A stretch of DNA of 64,000 bases, taken from Pseudomonas sp. ABC1. GTDB lineage: Bacteria; Pseudomonadota; Gammaproteobacteria; Pseudomonadales; Pseudomonadaceae. Every line of letters begins with the position of its first letter. Within the stretch, counting starts at the first letter, position 1. Positions 6,224 through 14,845 of this stretch are shown here, piece by piece. A program made the position numbers and the translations under genes. The notes beneath the pieces were generated by a model that was given only the letters and a program-made list of their open reading frames with translations, did no database searches and was not told where the DNA came from. The stretch spans positions 3,719,501 through 3,783,500 of the forward strand of contig NZ_CP058349.1 in assembly GCF_013395055.1 (NCBI RefSeq), in the 5' to 3' direction.

Positions 6224-8653
6224 TCAGAACGTGTAGGTCAGGCGAGTGTAGTAATAGCCGCCGGTAAAGCCGAACGGCGAATAGGTGCCGTAGCCCGAGT
6301 CCATGGTCTTGCTGGCGATGCCCTGGCGCTTGGGGTAGACGTCGAACAGGTTCTTCGCGCCGATGTCCAGGTCGAGGTTGTGGGTCAGGCGATAGCCGAT
6401 GTCCAGGTCGGTGATCCACTTGGCCTGGTAGGTGCGGTCGTAGCTGCGGTCGCTGGCGTCGTTGACCTCACGGTAGGCGCCGTAGCGGGTCAGGCCGAGG
6501 GTGCTGGTCCAGGCGCCGTACTGCCAGGTGCCGCTGAGGATCAGCTTGGTCCGTGGTTGCACGTTGGTCAGCAGGTTGCGTGCGTCGCGGTCCATCAGCG
6601 AGTAGCTGACGCCGAGGATGTCGGTACTTTGCTCGTAGTCACGGATTTCCGTGTCGTTCCAGTTGAAGGCGGCGGTCCATTTGAGCGAGCCGAAGCGGCG
6701 CAGGTCCTGATCGTAGCTGGCGACGATGTCCAGGCCTTTGGTGCGGGTGTCGGCGCCGTTGATGAAGTACTGCCCGCCGGAGGTGGAGGTGATGCCGTTG
6801 GCCACCAGGGTCTGGCGCACTTCGTCGCCGAGCAGGCGACCCGTCAGGGTGATGCGGTCGCGGATGTCGATCAGGTAGGCATCGGCGGTCAGCGACAGTT
6901 CGGGCAGCGGCACCCAGGTGAAGCCAAGGCTGAAGTTGGTGGACTTTTCCGGCTTGAGTGCCTTGGCGCCCAGCGCCCTGGCGGCGGCGGAGTCTACCGG
7001 CAGCACGCCGAAGTTGTAGGACTGGTAGACATTGTTGATCACCGCGTAGCTGGTCGAGCGGGCGCTGAACAGGTCGTTGGCCAGCGATGGGGCACGGAAG
7101 CCGTTGCTCACCGTGGCGCGTATGGCGAAGGCCGGTGTGAAGTCGTAGCGGGTGGTCAGCTTGCCGCTGCGGGTAGCGCCCACGCCCTGGTTGTAGTGCT
7201 CGTAGCGCAGGGCGCCGCCCAGGTACCAGTTCTCCACGGGGTGGATGCCGACGTCGATGTAGCTGGCGACGCTGTTGCGGCTGGCGCTGCTGGCCTCGGC
7301 GGGTGAGATGCCGTTGGTTACCTGGGCGCCGGAGGAGGCGCATTCGCCTGGCGCGCGGCAATAGCCGCCGTCGGCCCAGGAGGCCCAGTCGCCGGCACGT
7401 ACCTGGTAGGTTTCCTTGCGGTGCTCCAGGCCCCAGGACAGGTCCAGTGGCTTGATCAGGCCGACGTCGAAACTGTGGCTGAGGTCGAGGTTGCTGGTGA
7501 GCTGCGTGGCGATCCAGGTGCCGGATTCGAATTCGTCGGGCGTGGCTTCGCCCAGCGAGGGGTTCTGGTTGTTCCAGGTGCCCTGTTCGGCGGCGTTGCG
7601 TCCGTAGGTGCTGGACAGGTCCCAGGTCCACTCGGCGGCATCGCCCCGGGCGCCGAACGCGGCCTGGAAGTCGTCTTCCTCGATGTACCAGGTGGGCACG
7701 TAGCCGGACGGGCGACCGTTGGGACCGGTGGTGATGGTGTTGACGATGGTCGGCAGGCGGAAGTTCTGGCCCTGTTCACCCTTTCGGTATGACCAGGTGG
7801 TGAAGGAATACAGCTCCAGGCTGTCGCCGACCGGCAGCTCGGCGTTGTAGCCGAGTGTCAGCAGGTTGACCTTCGGCGTGCCGTAGCCGCCATAGGTGCT
7901 CTTGCCGGCGCGCTCGTGGGCCTCGGCGTAGCTGTAGCCGTTGGCTCGCGCCTTGTTGTCGTCGTTCTGCGTGCGGGCGTCCAGTGCGAGCTGGACGATG
8001 CCACCGTCGCCGATCTCGAAGCCCTTGTTCAGGCTCTGTTGCAGGGTGTCCTTCTTGCCGTCGTAGCCGATCCCGGCGTGGGTCACCGAGGTGCCGCTGG
8101 TGTCGGCCTTGAGGATGACGTTGATGACCCCGGCGATGGCGTCCGAGCCGTACTGGGCGGCGGCGCCGTCGCGCAGCACTTCGACGCGGTCGATGGCGCT
8201 GATCGGGATCAGGTCGAGGTCGGTGGGGGCGGCACCGGCGTTGATGCCGTTGATGTTCAAGGTGGCGCTGGTATGGCGGCGCTTGCCGTTGACCAGTACC
8301 AGTACCTGTCCGGCGTTGAGGCCGCGCAGGTTCGGTGCGCGGGCGATGCCGCTGGCGTCCCAGCCGCTCTTTTCCGGCAGGCTCAGCGAGGGAATGCTGG
8401 CGCTCAGTGCTTCCATCAGGCCGGGCTTACCGGTCTCCTGCAGTTGCCTGGCGCTGACCACGTCGATGGGCACCGGGCTGCTGGTGACGGTGCGCGCCTC
8501 GCTGCCACGGTTGCCGGTGACGATCACCGTGTCCAGGTGGGGCGAGCGGGTGGCGCCGGTGTTGGTGTCATCAGCCAGGGCCGGAGCCGTCAGGCCGGCG
8601 GCGATGGAGAGGGCCAGCAGTCCGCTGGCTGGATGGGGGCACGTGAAAGGCAT
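6224..8653 (-). CDS. TonB-dependent outer membrane receptor
   Basis: The 809-residue protein has a signal peptide ending in APALADD, a TonB-box-like LDTVIVTGNRG near residue 40, a plug domain (NLRGLNAGQVLVLVNGKRRH, DRVEVLRDGAAAQYGSDAIA) and a long beta-barrel ending in the aromatic strand GGYYYTRLTYTF. It imports an unknown ligand across the outer membrane using TonB energy. GGKRR-type plugs of this sort are shared with the receptor at 21878-24295, to which it is clearly related. It is the last gene of operon B and follows a RidA-type gene after a REP pair. AGGAAGAG precedes the ATG at 8653. Ligand is unknown; a sulfur or amine-containing compound is inferred only from context. Confidence 0.9.
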   Translation of the reverse strand: MPFTCPHPASGLLALSIAAGLTAPALADDTNTGATRSPHLDTVIVTGNRGSEARTVTSSPVPIDVVSARQLQETGKPGLMEALSASIPSLSLPEKSGWDASGIARAPNLRGLNAGQVLVLVNGKRRHTSATLNINGINAGAAPTDLDLIPISAIDRVEVLRDGAAAQYGSDAIAGVINVILKADTSGTSVTHAGIGYDGKKDTLQQSLNKGFEIGDGGIVQLALDARTQNDDNKARANGYSYAEAHERAGKSTYGGYGTPKVNLLTLGYNAELPVGDSLELYSFTTWSYRKGEQGQNFRLPTIVNTITTGPNGRPSGYVPTWYIEEDDFQAAFGARGDAAEWTWDLSSTYGRNAAEQGTWNNQNPSLGEATPDEFESGTWIATQLTSNLDLSHSFDVGLIKPLDLSWGLEHRKETYQVRAGDWASWADGGYCRAPGECASSGAQVTNGISPAEASSASRNSVASYIDVGIHPVENWYLGGALRYEHYNQGVGATRSGKLTTRYDFTPAFAIRATVSNGFRAPSLANDLFSARSTSYAVINNVYQSYNFGVLPVDSAAARALGAKALKPEKSTNFSLGFTWVPLPELSLTADAYLIDIRDRITLTGRLLGDEVRQTLVANGITSTSGGQYFINGADTRTKGLDIVASYDQDLRRFGSLKWTAAFNWNDTEIRDYEQSTDILGVSYSLMDRDARNLLTNVQPRTKLILSGTWQYGAWTSTLGLTRYGAYREVNDASDRSYDRTYQAKWITDLDIGYRLTHNLDLDIGAKNLFDVYPKRQGIASKTMDSGYGTYSPFGFTGGYYYTRLTYTF

Positions 8654-8689
8654 GGTTCTCTTCCTGAGATTTATGGGACATCACTGGCC

Positions 8690-8746
8690 GTAGGGTGCGC
8701 CGCGCGCACCGGGCTGCGGGGCTTGGTGCGCGTGGTGCGCCCTACG
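8690..8746. repeat. Inverted REP pair (BIME) between two operon genes
   Basis: GTAGGGTGCGCCGCGCGCAC at 8690 and GGTGCGCGTGGTGCGCCCTA at 8725 are inverted copies 14 bp apart. They fill the gap between the RidA-type gene and the TonB receptor. In an operon such a pair can stabilise the upstream transcript and lower expression of the downstream receptor. Confidence 0.82.
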
Positions 8747-8751
8747 TGTGG

Positions 8752-9249
8752 TCAGGGGGCCTTGGCGGCGATGGCTTCGATTTCCACCAGGGCGCCGGGC
8801 AGTGGCAGGGCGACGACCTGCAACGCGGTGCGTGTGGGCTTGTTCGGTTGTTCGGCGGTGGCGAAGAACCGGGTGTAGGCCGCTTGCAGGCCGTTGAAGT
8901 CGAGCTTGCCGTCGTTGGCCGGGTCGCCGACCAGGAAGACCCGCAGTTGCACGATGTCGCCCAGGTCGAGTCCCTGGCTGCGCAAGGCCGTGCGAATCTT
9001 GTTCAGCACCGACAGGGTCTGGGTTTCGGTGTTGCCGTAGGCGGCCAGGGTGAAGGGCGGCGCCTTGGGATCGGCGACGTCCGGCAGGGTGCCGCTGACG
9101 AAGGTCAGGGCGCTGCCGGCCGGGACAGTGATCAGTTGCGAGATGGGGAAGTTGGAACCCGGTGGATCGACACGCTTGATGGCGTCGGCGTGGGCAGAGA
9201 GGGTGGACAGGCTCATCAGGGCTCCCAGCAGCAAGGCGGTGGTTTTCAT
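8752..9249 (-). CDS. Secreted RidA/YjgF family protein (imine deaminase-like)
   Basis: The 165-residue protein is a RidA-type domain behind a signal peptide (MKTTALLLGALMSLSTLSAH, cleavage near AHADA). Family landmarks include LTFVSGTLPDVADP, the helix QTLSVLNKIRTALRSQGLDLGDIVQLRVFLV, and LPLPGALVEIEAIAAKA at the end. Cytoplasmic RidA hydrolyses enamines and imines, but this copy should act in the periplasm. Whether the ligand-binding arginine is kept should be checked; the usual R-x-A near the end reads RTALQVVALP here. It lies directly downstream of an exported flavin amine oxidase, whose product is an imine, so the two can form a consecutive pathway. Confidence 0.85.
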   Translation of the reverse strand: MKTTALLLGALMSLSTLSAHADAIKRVDPPGSNFPISQLITVPAGSALTFVSGTLPDVADPKAPPFTLAAYGNTETQTLSVLNKIRTALRSQGLDLGDIVQLRVFLVGDPANDGKLDFNGLQAAYTRFFATAEQPNKPTRTALQVVALPLPGALVEIEAIAAKAP

Positions 9250-9267
9250 AGGGCAGGTCTTCCAGGG

Positions 9268-10848
9268 TCAGGCGGCGACGCCGCGTTGGTTGTGTGTGGC
9301 ATGCCGGGTGATCAGCTCGACCACCCGCCGCGCCGAATCGGCGGCGCTGTTCTGCCAGATGCCTACGCCGCCATGGGCCAGCGAGTCGCTGGCCAGCCAG
9401 GTACGGCCCTGGGGCTGGTTGAGTTCGGCGTAGGAGGGGTTGGGTGCGTCCTGGCCATGGACGATCCAGGGGCTTTCGCTGAAGGGGATCTTCGACCAGT
9501 TGATCGCCAGCGGTCGTGCCAGCTTGCCGCTGTGGCCGGGGTGCAGCGATTCCACCGCCTGGCGTGAGGAGGCGAATTGCGCCTGCAGCGATTTCTCGGC
9601 GAAGGCCTGGGCGACCTCGCCGTTGTTGTAGGTGCCCACCAGTACGCCCTGGGCGCTGTTCAGCCCTTCGCTCGGGTACCAGAGGGTGCGCGCTTCGTGG
9701 TTGATATAGGAAAGGCCGCCATAGATCTGGTAGTCGGTCTCCCAGAAGCGCGGCGATTGCCAGGCCACCTTGTTGCCGAAATCGCCCTGGGTACGGGCCA
9801 GTGCGGCCTGGAACGGTGCGCTGAAGTTATTCGCCAGCTTGGCCACCAACGGGGTCGGCAGGGTGACGATGGCGTAGTCGGCTTCCTCGCTGTACTGGCG
9901 ACCGCTCAGGCGATCCTTCCACTGGACCTTGCTGCCCTGCTCGGAGGTTTCCAGGCGCACGACTTCGGCGTTCAGCCGCACGTGCTGCTTGATCCGCTGG
10001 TAGAACGCCTGGGGGATGCGGTCCATGCCGCCGACCGGTTGCAGCATGGTGGCGGAGAATTCGGGGATTTCCTCGAACACCTGCGGCAGCAGCAGGTTGC
10101 TGTCGAGCAGCCGGCGCAGATCCTGTGGTTCGCGAATCAGCGGTGCCTGCTCGCCGGCACCGGCGAAGCGGCTGTAGCCTGAACGTCGCGAGCCCTTGTA
10201 GTGCAACTGCTCGTCGAGATCGCCGTAGACCTTGAGGAATTCCAGCAGCGCCTTGCGCTCGTCGGCGGGCAGTTCCTGGTCCAGGCTGTGGCTGCTGACG
10301 CTGCGCGACAGCAGGTCGCTGAGCCAGCCTCGGGTGTCGTTGACCGCCTGGCGCAATTGCAGCGGTGGCTGGCTCAGGTCGGGCTGCACCAGCGCACTGC
10401 GGCTGCTGTTGACCAGCGGCTGCAGTTCCACGCCGAATTCGCGGCAATAGCCGAGGATGGTCTGGTGGTGGCTGGGGATGCGTCCGGCGCCGGCATTGAA
10501 GAACAACCCATCATCGAACTGGACGGTCTGCCGGCTGCCGTCGTTGTGCTCGACCGTGTCGCCGTTGCGCAGGGTCCAGACGCGGCCACCGATGCGTTCG
10601 CGGGCCTCCAGCAGTTTCACCGAGAAGCCGGCCTTGCTCAGTTCATAGGCCGAGACCAGGCCGGCAATGCCACCGCCTACGATCAGTACGCGCTTGCCCT
10701 GGCCGTTGCCGGCGAGTTGCAGTGGCTCGAAGGTGGCGGCCTGCGACGGTCGCGGCAGCAGGCCGAGGCTGCTGATGGTGCCGAGCGCGGCGGAGTAACC
10801 GCCGACGGCGGCAATCCGGGAAATCAGGTCTCTGCGGGTGAGCCCCAT
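9268..10848 (-). CDS. Tat-exported flavin-containing amine oxidase
   Basis: The 526-residue protein begins with a twin-arginine leader, LTRRDLISRIAAVGGYSAAL, followed by PRPSQA, so it is folded with FAD before export. The FAD fold shows VLIVGGGIAGLVSAYELSKA near residue 53 and LLEARERIGGRVWTL near residue 78, the classic monoamine oxidase/L-amino acid oxidase pair. The C-terminal flavin site reads GRTWLASDSLAHGGVGIWQN. It oxidises an amine or amino acid to an imine with hydrogen peroxide. The gene lies 19 bp upstream of the secreted RidA-type gene and is flanked by two TonB receptor genes, all on one likely transcript. AGGAGAGACACC precedes the ATG. Confidence 0.87.
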   Translation of the reverse strand: MGLTRRDLISRIAAVGGYSAALGTISSLGLLPRPSQAATFEPLQLAGNGQGKRVLIVGGGIAGLVSAYELSKAGFSVKLLEARERIGGRVWTLRNGDTVEHNDGSRQTVQFDDGLFFNAGAGRIPSHHQTILGYCREFGVELQPLVNSSRSALVQPDLSQPPLQLRQAVNDTRGWLSDLLSRSVSSHSLDQELPADERKALLEFLKVYGDLDEQLHYKGSRRSGYSRFAGAGEQAPLIREPQDLRRLLDSNLLLPQVFEEIPEFSATMLQPVGGMDRIPQAFYQRIKQHVRLNAEVVRLETSEQGSKVQWKDRLSGRQYSEEADYAIVTLPTPLVAKLANNFSAPFQAALARTQGDFGNKVAWQSPRFWETDYQIYGGLSYINHEARTLWYPSEGLNSAQGVLVGTYNNGEVAQAFAEKSLQAQFASSRQAVESLHPGHSGKLARPLAINWSKIPFSESPWIVHGQDAPNPSYAELNQPQGRTWLASDSLAHGGVGIWQNSAADSARRVVELITRHATHNQRGVAA

Positions 10849-10902
10849 GGTGTCTCTCCTTGTGATGGGTCAATGCGTTCCGTACCGCGCACGCGGCCAG
10901 GC

Positions 10903-13047
10903 CTACAGGTCGTAGCGCACGCTGAGCAGGACGATGCGTGGGTCGTTGAAGGCGTAGTGGGAGGTGTTGCTGGCAGCCGAGTAGGCGACGGTTTGCGGGT
11001 AGGCGCGGTCGAGCAGGTTCTTTACCGACAGGGTGGTGGTCCAGTGACCATCGCCGCTGGCGTAGCTGGTGCTGGCATTCCAGAAGCCCTGGGCGGGCAC
11101 TTCGTAGATATCGGCGTTCAGCGCATTGGCCCAGGAACGCGTCTGGTACTGGTAGTCGGTGGTGGCTACCAGGGCGCCGGGCAGGTCCAGTGGGATGGTC
11201 CAGGTCAGGCCCAGGCTGGCGTTCCAGCGCGGGGCGAAGATCATCTCCTTGCCGTCGGCGCTGACACCGGGGCCGCTGGCGTTCTGGAAGTCGTCGTACT
11301 GGCTCTTGAGGTAGCCGATGTTGGCCCGCAGTTGCAGGTCGCGGACGAGCAGGGCGGTGTTCTCCAGTTCCACGCCATAGGTGTGGGCGCTGCCGACGTT
11401 GGTGCGCAGGTTGGCGCTGATCGCCGGGTCCCAGGCATTGGTCTGCAGGTCGTCGTAGTCGTTGTAGAACACGGCGATATTGCTGCGCAGCCGGCCATCG
11501 ACGAAGTCGCCCTTGAAGCCGAGTTCGTAGGTGGTGACGTTCTCCGGGTCGAAGCCCTGCTCGGCGGCCACCCGTGTGGGCGCACGGTTGTCGAAGCCGC
11601 CGGCCTTGAAGCCACGCGCCACGTAGCCGTATTGCACCAGATCGTCGCTCCAGGCGAATTCGAGGCCTACCTTGGGGCTGAGCGACGCCCAGGAGTCGCT
11701 GGTGTCCGCGCTGAAGTTGATCCCGGTGATCACCTGCTCGGGAGTGATGGCGTAGTTCGTGTAGCTGAAGTTTTTGTGCTCGCTGGTGTAGCGCAGCCCA
11801 GCAGTCAGCGACAGGCGCGGGGTCAGCTTGTAGTTACCCTGGCCGTAGAGCGCATAGCTCTCGGTGTCGGTGGTGCTGTACTGGCCGCTGGCGTTGACCC
11901 GGTCCTGTGCCACCGAGTAGGTGAGGCTGTCGCGCTCTGCGCGGAAGCGCTCCTTGTACAGGTAGAGGCCCAGGGTGTAGCTCAGGCGTTCGCCTTCACC
12001 GTTGAGCTGGAATTCCTGGGTGGCATAGCGCTGCTTGTAGAGGATCAGGTTGTTCTGGATTGGCGAGGCGTTGCCGCTGTTGGCCTTGCCCGAGTTGTCG
12101 TAGTCCACCGGCTGTTCGAACTCGGACCAGGCGGTGACCGACTTGAATTGCAGGCCGTCGCCCAGTTCGCGGATTACCCGCAGCACGGCGCTGCCCTGGT
12201 CGAGTTTGTTCTTCGGCGTCAGGCTGTTGTAGGTCTTGAACTTGTCATAGTGTCCGGTGGCCGGGTCGAAGGGGGTGTAGCTGGTGGTGTCGCCTCGGTC
12301 GATGGTGGCTGCCAGGGTCAGTTGCACGTCCCACGGGGACTCGTCCGGCGCCCAGCGCAGTTTGCCCCGGTAGGACTGGATGTCGACATTGTTGACGTCC
12401 TTGCCTGTGGTGCGATTGTGCACGGTGCCGTCACGGGTCAGGCGCAGGGCGGAGAAGCTGCCGAACAGGGTGTCGTCGACCAGCGGGCCGCTGAGCAGCA
12501 GGCGGCCATTGCGTGCGTCGTAGTTGCCCGCGCCCAGTTCGAAGAAGCCCCGGCGTTGCTGGTCCGGGTCGCGGGTGATGACACGTACCGCGCCGGCGGC
12601 GCTGTTGCGCCCGTACAGGGTGCCCTGCGGTCCGCGCAGCACCTCCACGCGCTCGACGTCGTTGAAGTCGAGCATCGAGGATATGGCGCGCGGGATATAC
12701 AGGTCGTCGGCGTACACCGCCACGGCGGCTTCCTGGATCGGGTCGGTCTCGCCGATGCCACGGATACCGTAGGTCTGGGCGCTGTAGGAAATCGACTGGC
12801 GGTTCAACGTCAGGTTGGGTACGCGGCCGGAGAGGTCGCGTACATTGCTGATCTGCTGGTCGCGCAGGCTGTTCTCGTCGAAGGCGGAAATGGCCAGCGG
12901 GGTCTTCTGCAGGTTTTCCTGGCGGTGTTCGGCGGTGACGGTGACAGTGGGCAAGCGGTCGTCGTCGATGGTCGACGCGGCCAGTGCCGGGGTGCTGACG
13001 GCCAGTGCGAGCACGAGGGGTTGCAGGGGGTATGGAAGGGTGGACAT
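10903..13047 (-). CDS. TonB-dependent outer membrane receptor
   Basis: The 714-residue protein has a signal peptide ending in STPALAAS, a TonB-box-like LPTVTVTAEHRQENLQKTP, and a plug with VERVEVLRGPQGTLYGRNSA near residue 130. The barrel ends with DPRIVLLSVRYDL, a normal outer-membrane terminal strand. The plug type (RGPQGTLYGRNSAAGAV) differs from the receptors at 6224 and 21878, so the two receptors of this operon probably recognise different ligands or forms. It is the first gene of operon B, with AGGAG 8 nt before the ATG and shared promoter block 2 about 145 bp upstream. Confidence 0.9.
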   Translation of the reverse strand: MSTLPYPLQPLVLALAVSTPALAASTIDDDRLPTVTVTAEHRQENLQKTPLAISAFDENSLRDQQISNVRDLSGRVPNLTLNRQSISYSAQTYGIRGIGETDPIQEAAVAVYADDLYIPRAISSMLDFNDVERVEVLRGPQGTLYGRNSAAGAVRVITRDPDQQRRGFFELGAGNYDARNGRLLLSGPLVDDTLFGSFSALRLTRDGTVHNRTTGKDVNNVDIQSYRGKLRWAPDESPWDVQLTLAATIDRGDTTSYTPFDPATGHYDKFKTYNSLTPKNKLDQGSAVLRVIRELGDGLQFKSVTAWSEFEQPVDYDNSGKANSGNASPIQNNLILYKQRYATQEFQLNGEGERLSYTLGLYLYKERFRAERDSLTYSVAQDRVNASGQYSTTDTESYALYGQGNYKLTPRLSLTAGLRYTSEHKNFSYTNYAITPEQVITGINFSADTSDSWASLSPKVGLEFAWSDDLVQYGYVARGFKAGGFDNRAPTRVAAEQGFDPENVTTYELGFKGDFVDGRLRSNIAVFYNDYDDLQTNAWDPAISANLRTNVGSAHTYGVELENTALLVRDLQLRANIGYLKSQYDDFQNASGPGVSADGKEMIFAPRWNASLGLTWTIPLDLPGALVATTDYQYQTRSWANALNADIYEVPAQGFWNASTSYASGDGHWTTTLSVKNLLDRAYPQTVAYSAASNTSHYAFNDPRIVLLSVRYDL

Positions 13048-13188
13048 GGCTGTGGCTCCTGACGGTCAGCGAGGGGGTCGTGATGTCGGAAACCTGGTGG
13101 CAAGCGGGTGGAGTAGCACCGATCCGAATGGCGCAGGACAGCAGGAATCCGTTGCCTCCACCGTGTCGGGGTCGGTCTGGTACAGAAG

Positions 13189-13246
13189 GTATTCGTTTTA
13201 AAAAGTGCTGTGAAAGTCTTTTTCGTTCTATGTTAATTATGTATTT
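13189..13246 (-). promoter_or_regulatory. Shared AT-rich promoter block, copy 2 (upstream of TonB/amine oxidase operon)
   Basis: Read on the minus strand: AATTAACATAGAACGAAAAA, GACTTTCACAGCAC, then TTTTTAAAACGAATAC. It aligns position by position with copies 1, 3 and 4. The receptor start codon lies about 145 bp downstream, the longest leader of the four. The region between 13250 and 13300 is also very AT-rich and must hold the promoter of the divergent nucleotidyltransferase gene. Confidence 0.65.
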
Positions 13247-13321
13247 GTATTATTTATTAAGTTTATAAATATAAATTTTATTGATTTTGAGGCTTCGTGA
13301 TGACGTTTCAGGAGGGCGGGG

Positions 13322-13888
13322 ATGGACGAGAGTGAGCGGCGGTTGAAGGGCATCGTTCGCCAGGCTGATGGGTTCATGGCGGCATTGCGTGCTGCCAGGT
13401 CGCTGGGGCTGGACGACTGGTGCATCGGTGCCGGTGCGGTACGCAATCTGGTGTGGGATCACTTGCATGGGCATGTCATGCCCTCGGCACTGAGCGATAT
13501 CGACCTGGCTTATTTCGACCCTGAGGACCTGTCCGCCGAGCGCGACCGTGCGCTGCAGGCGCGCCTGTGCGCGTCAGCGCCCGGCTTGCCGTGGGAGGTG
13601 ACCAACCAGGCGGGTGTGCACCTGTGGTTCGAGGCGTATTTCGGCCATGCGGTCGAGCCGCTGCGTTCGCTGGAGCAGGCGGTGGCCAGTTGGCCGGAGT
13701 TCGCCACGGCGGTGGGGGTGTACCTGGCGGATGACGACAGCCTGCATGTCATCGCGCCCCATGGGCTGGGGGATTTGTTCGCCATGCGCATCCGGCGCAA
13801 CCCGACGCGGGTCAGCGAGTCGACCTATCGCCAGCGGATCGCACAGAAGCGTTACCAGGAGCGCTGGCCACGAGTGGTGATCGAGTGA
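13322..13888 (+). CDS. Nucleotidyltransferase family protein (NTP_transf_6 / DUF925)
   Basis: The 188-residue protein fits the NTP_transf_6 family in length and motifs: CIGAGAVRNLVWDHLHG near residue 37, then LSDIDLAYFDPED near residue 57 (the acidic metal-binding pair), and IRRNPTRVSESTYRQRIAQK near the C-terminus with WP close to the stop. Members are thought to transfer nucleotides, but no substrate is established. It has its own orientation against all neighbours and ends 37 bp from the convergent RES toxin gene. Confidence 0.87.
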   Translation: MDESERRLKGIVRQADGFMAALRAARSLGLDDWCIGAGAVRNLVWDHLHGHVMPSALSDIDLAYFDPEDLSAERDRALQARLCASAPGLPWEVTNQAGVHLWFEAYFGHAVEPLRSLEQAVASWPEFATAVGVYLADDDSLHVIAPHGLGDLFAMRIRRNPTRVSESTYRQRIAQKRYQERWPRVVIE

Positions 13889-13925
13889 GCGTCCGCCGGG
13901 CAGCACGCCGGGCGTTTTCATGGCG

Positions 13926-14393
13926 TCAGGTCCGAGCAATGAACAAGCGCTCGTCGTAGGCGAAGTCGAGTATTTCCACCAGTTTCACATCGGCCATGGC
14001 GGGGTGCAGGGGGTTGAGCATGATGTTGCGTTCGAGCCGCAGCACCGCGGAAGGCAGGATCAGCCCGAGCTGTTCGCCACGTTCGAGCCATTGGGTGCCG
14101 AAGCCCATGCTCGGCCGGTCGGCCGGGAGTGTGGCCCAGCCATCGGGCAGGCTGGCGGGCTCCGGTTCCAGGTACAGCGATGGCTCATCGGGCAGCTCGA
14201 AGAGGCTGATCTTCATCGGAATGAGCGGACGCCGGGTCTGGTGCACGAAGGTTTCCAGGCAGCAGATCGCCGGCGACAGGCCCAGGTAGACGGCGGGCAC
14301 TTCGGCGTCGTTCCAGCGGCCACCTTCGATGGCCGCGCCCTTGCCGGAGAGGTCCGCCGCCCGTGCCGCCTTGGCAATGCGCCAGGCCCGCAT
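13926..14393 (-). CDS. RES domain toxin (NAD+-degrading)
   Basis: The 155-residue protein starts MRAWRIAKAARAADLSGKGA and shows the RES core GGRWNDAEVPAVYLGLSPAI CCLETFVH in order (residues 25-52), with the Arg, Tyr and Glu that line the active site of this NAD phosphorylase-like family. A downstream stretch GLILPSAVLRLERNIMLNP fits the conserved Ser/Asn region. RES toxins deplete NAD in the cytoplasm. The start codon overlaps the stop of the antitoxin gene as TGATG, giving the usual antitoxin-toxin order and coupling. Confidence 0.88.
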   Translation of the reverse strand: MRAWRIAKAARAADLSGKGAAIEGGRWNDAEVPAVYLGLSPAICCLETFVHQTRRPLIPMKISLFELPDEPSLYLEPEPASLPDGWATLPADRPSMGFGTQWLERGEQLGLILPSAVLRLERNIMLNPLHPAMADVKLVEILDFAYDERLFIART

Positions 14394-14845
14394 CAGGCGA
14401 CGCCACCCCATTCGATGGCATGCAGGACCCGCCGCACCTGGCGTGCGCCCAGCTCGGTCTCGCACAGCGAGAGAGGCGTCTTGCCGCCGAGGGTATCGTT
14501 CTCGCTCGCCAGCCAGTCGGTTGCTATGGCCTTGTCTTCGAAAACCTCTTCGGCGAGTACAGCGATCTGCGCAAGGCGGTCGATTCGCTCGGAGGCCACC
14601 GGGTCGAGGGCGACGTTGCCCTTGATGCGCCGTTCCAGGGTCGAGGTGGACAGATTCACCAGCAGCGCCAGGGCAGGCGCTTTCATATCGAAAGCCGAGC
14701 GCACCGCGACCAGCCAGGAAGCGTCCAGCCCATGACTGATCTGATGCAGACGTTGGTGCTCGGTCTGCTGCGCCAGCGCGTGGGCCATGATCCAGAAATG
14801 AAGATGGTGGGTGCCTGAGGTCGACGATCTTGCGAGGGGCTGCAT
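14393..14845 (-). CDS. Xre/MbcA/ParS-type antitoxin (DUF2384)
   Basis: The 150-residue protein has an N-terminal helical part and the C-terminal DUF2384 layout: STSTLERRIKGNVALDPVAS, a helix DRLAQIAVLAEEVFEDKAIA, and TDWLASENDTLGGKTPLSLC, where LGG-x-x-P is the family mark. It should neutralise the downstream RES toxin and repress their shared promoter. The start at 14845 has AAGGAGG five bases upstream; an ATG at 14860 would place that site inside the gene, so it is not used. Confidence 0.88.
   Translation of the reverse strand: MQPLARSSTSGTHHLHFWIMAHALAQQTEHQRLHQISHGLDASWLVAVRSAFDMKAPALALLVNLSTSTLERRIKGNVALDPVASERIDRLAQIAVLAEEVFEDKAIATDWLASENDTLGGKTPLSLCETELGARQVRRVLHAIEWGGVA

Noticed and set aside
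10201..13062. A 953-codon open frame on the plus strand
   Set aside because: Antisense to the amine oxidase and TonB receptor genes; no family motif and no ribosome site.
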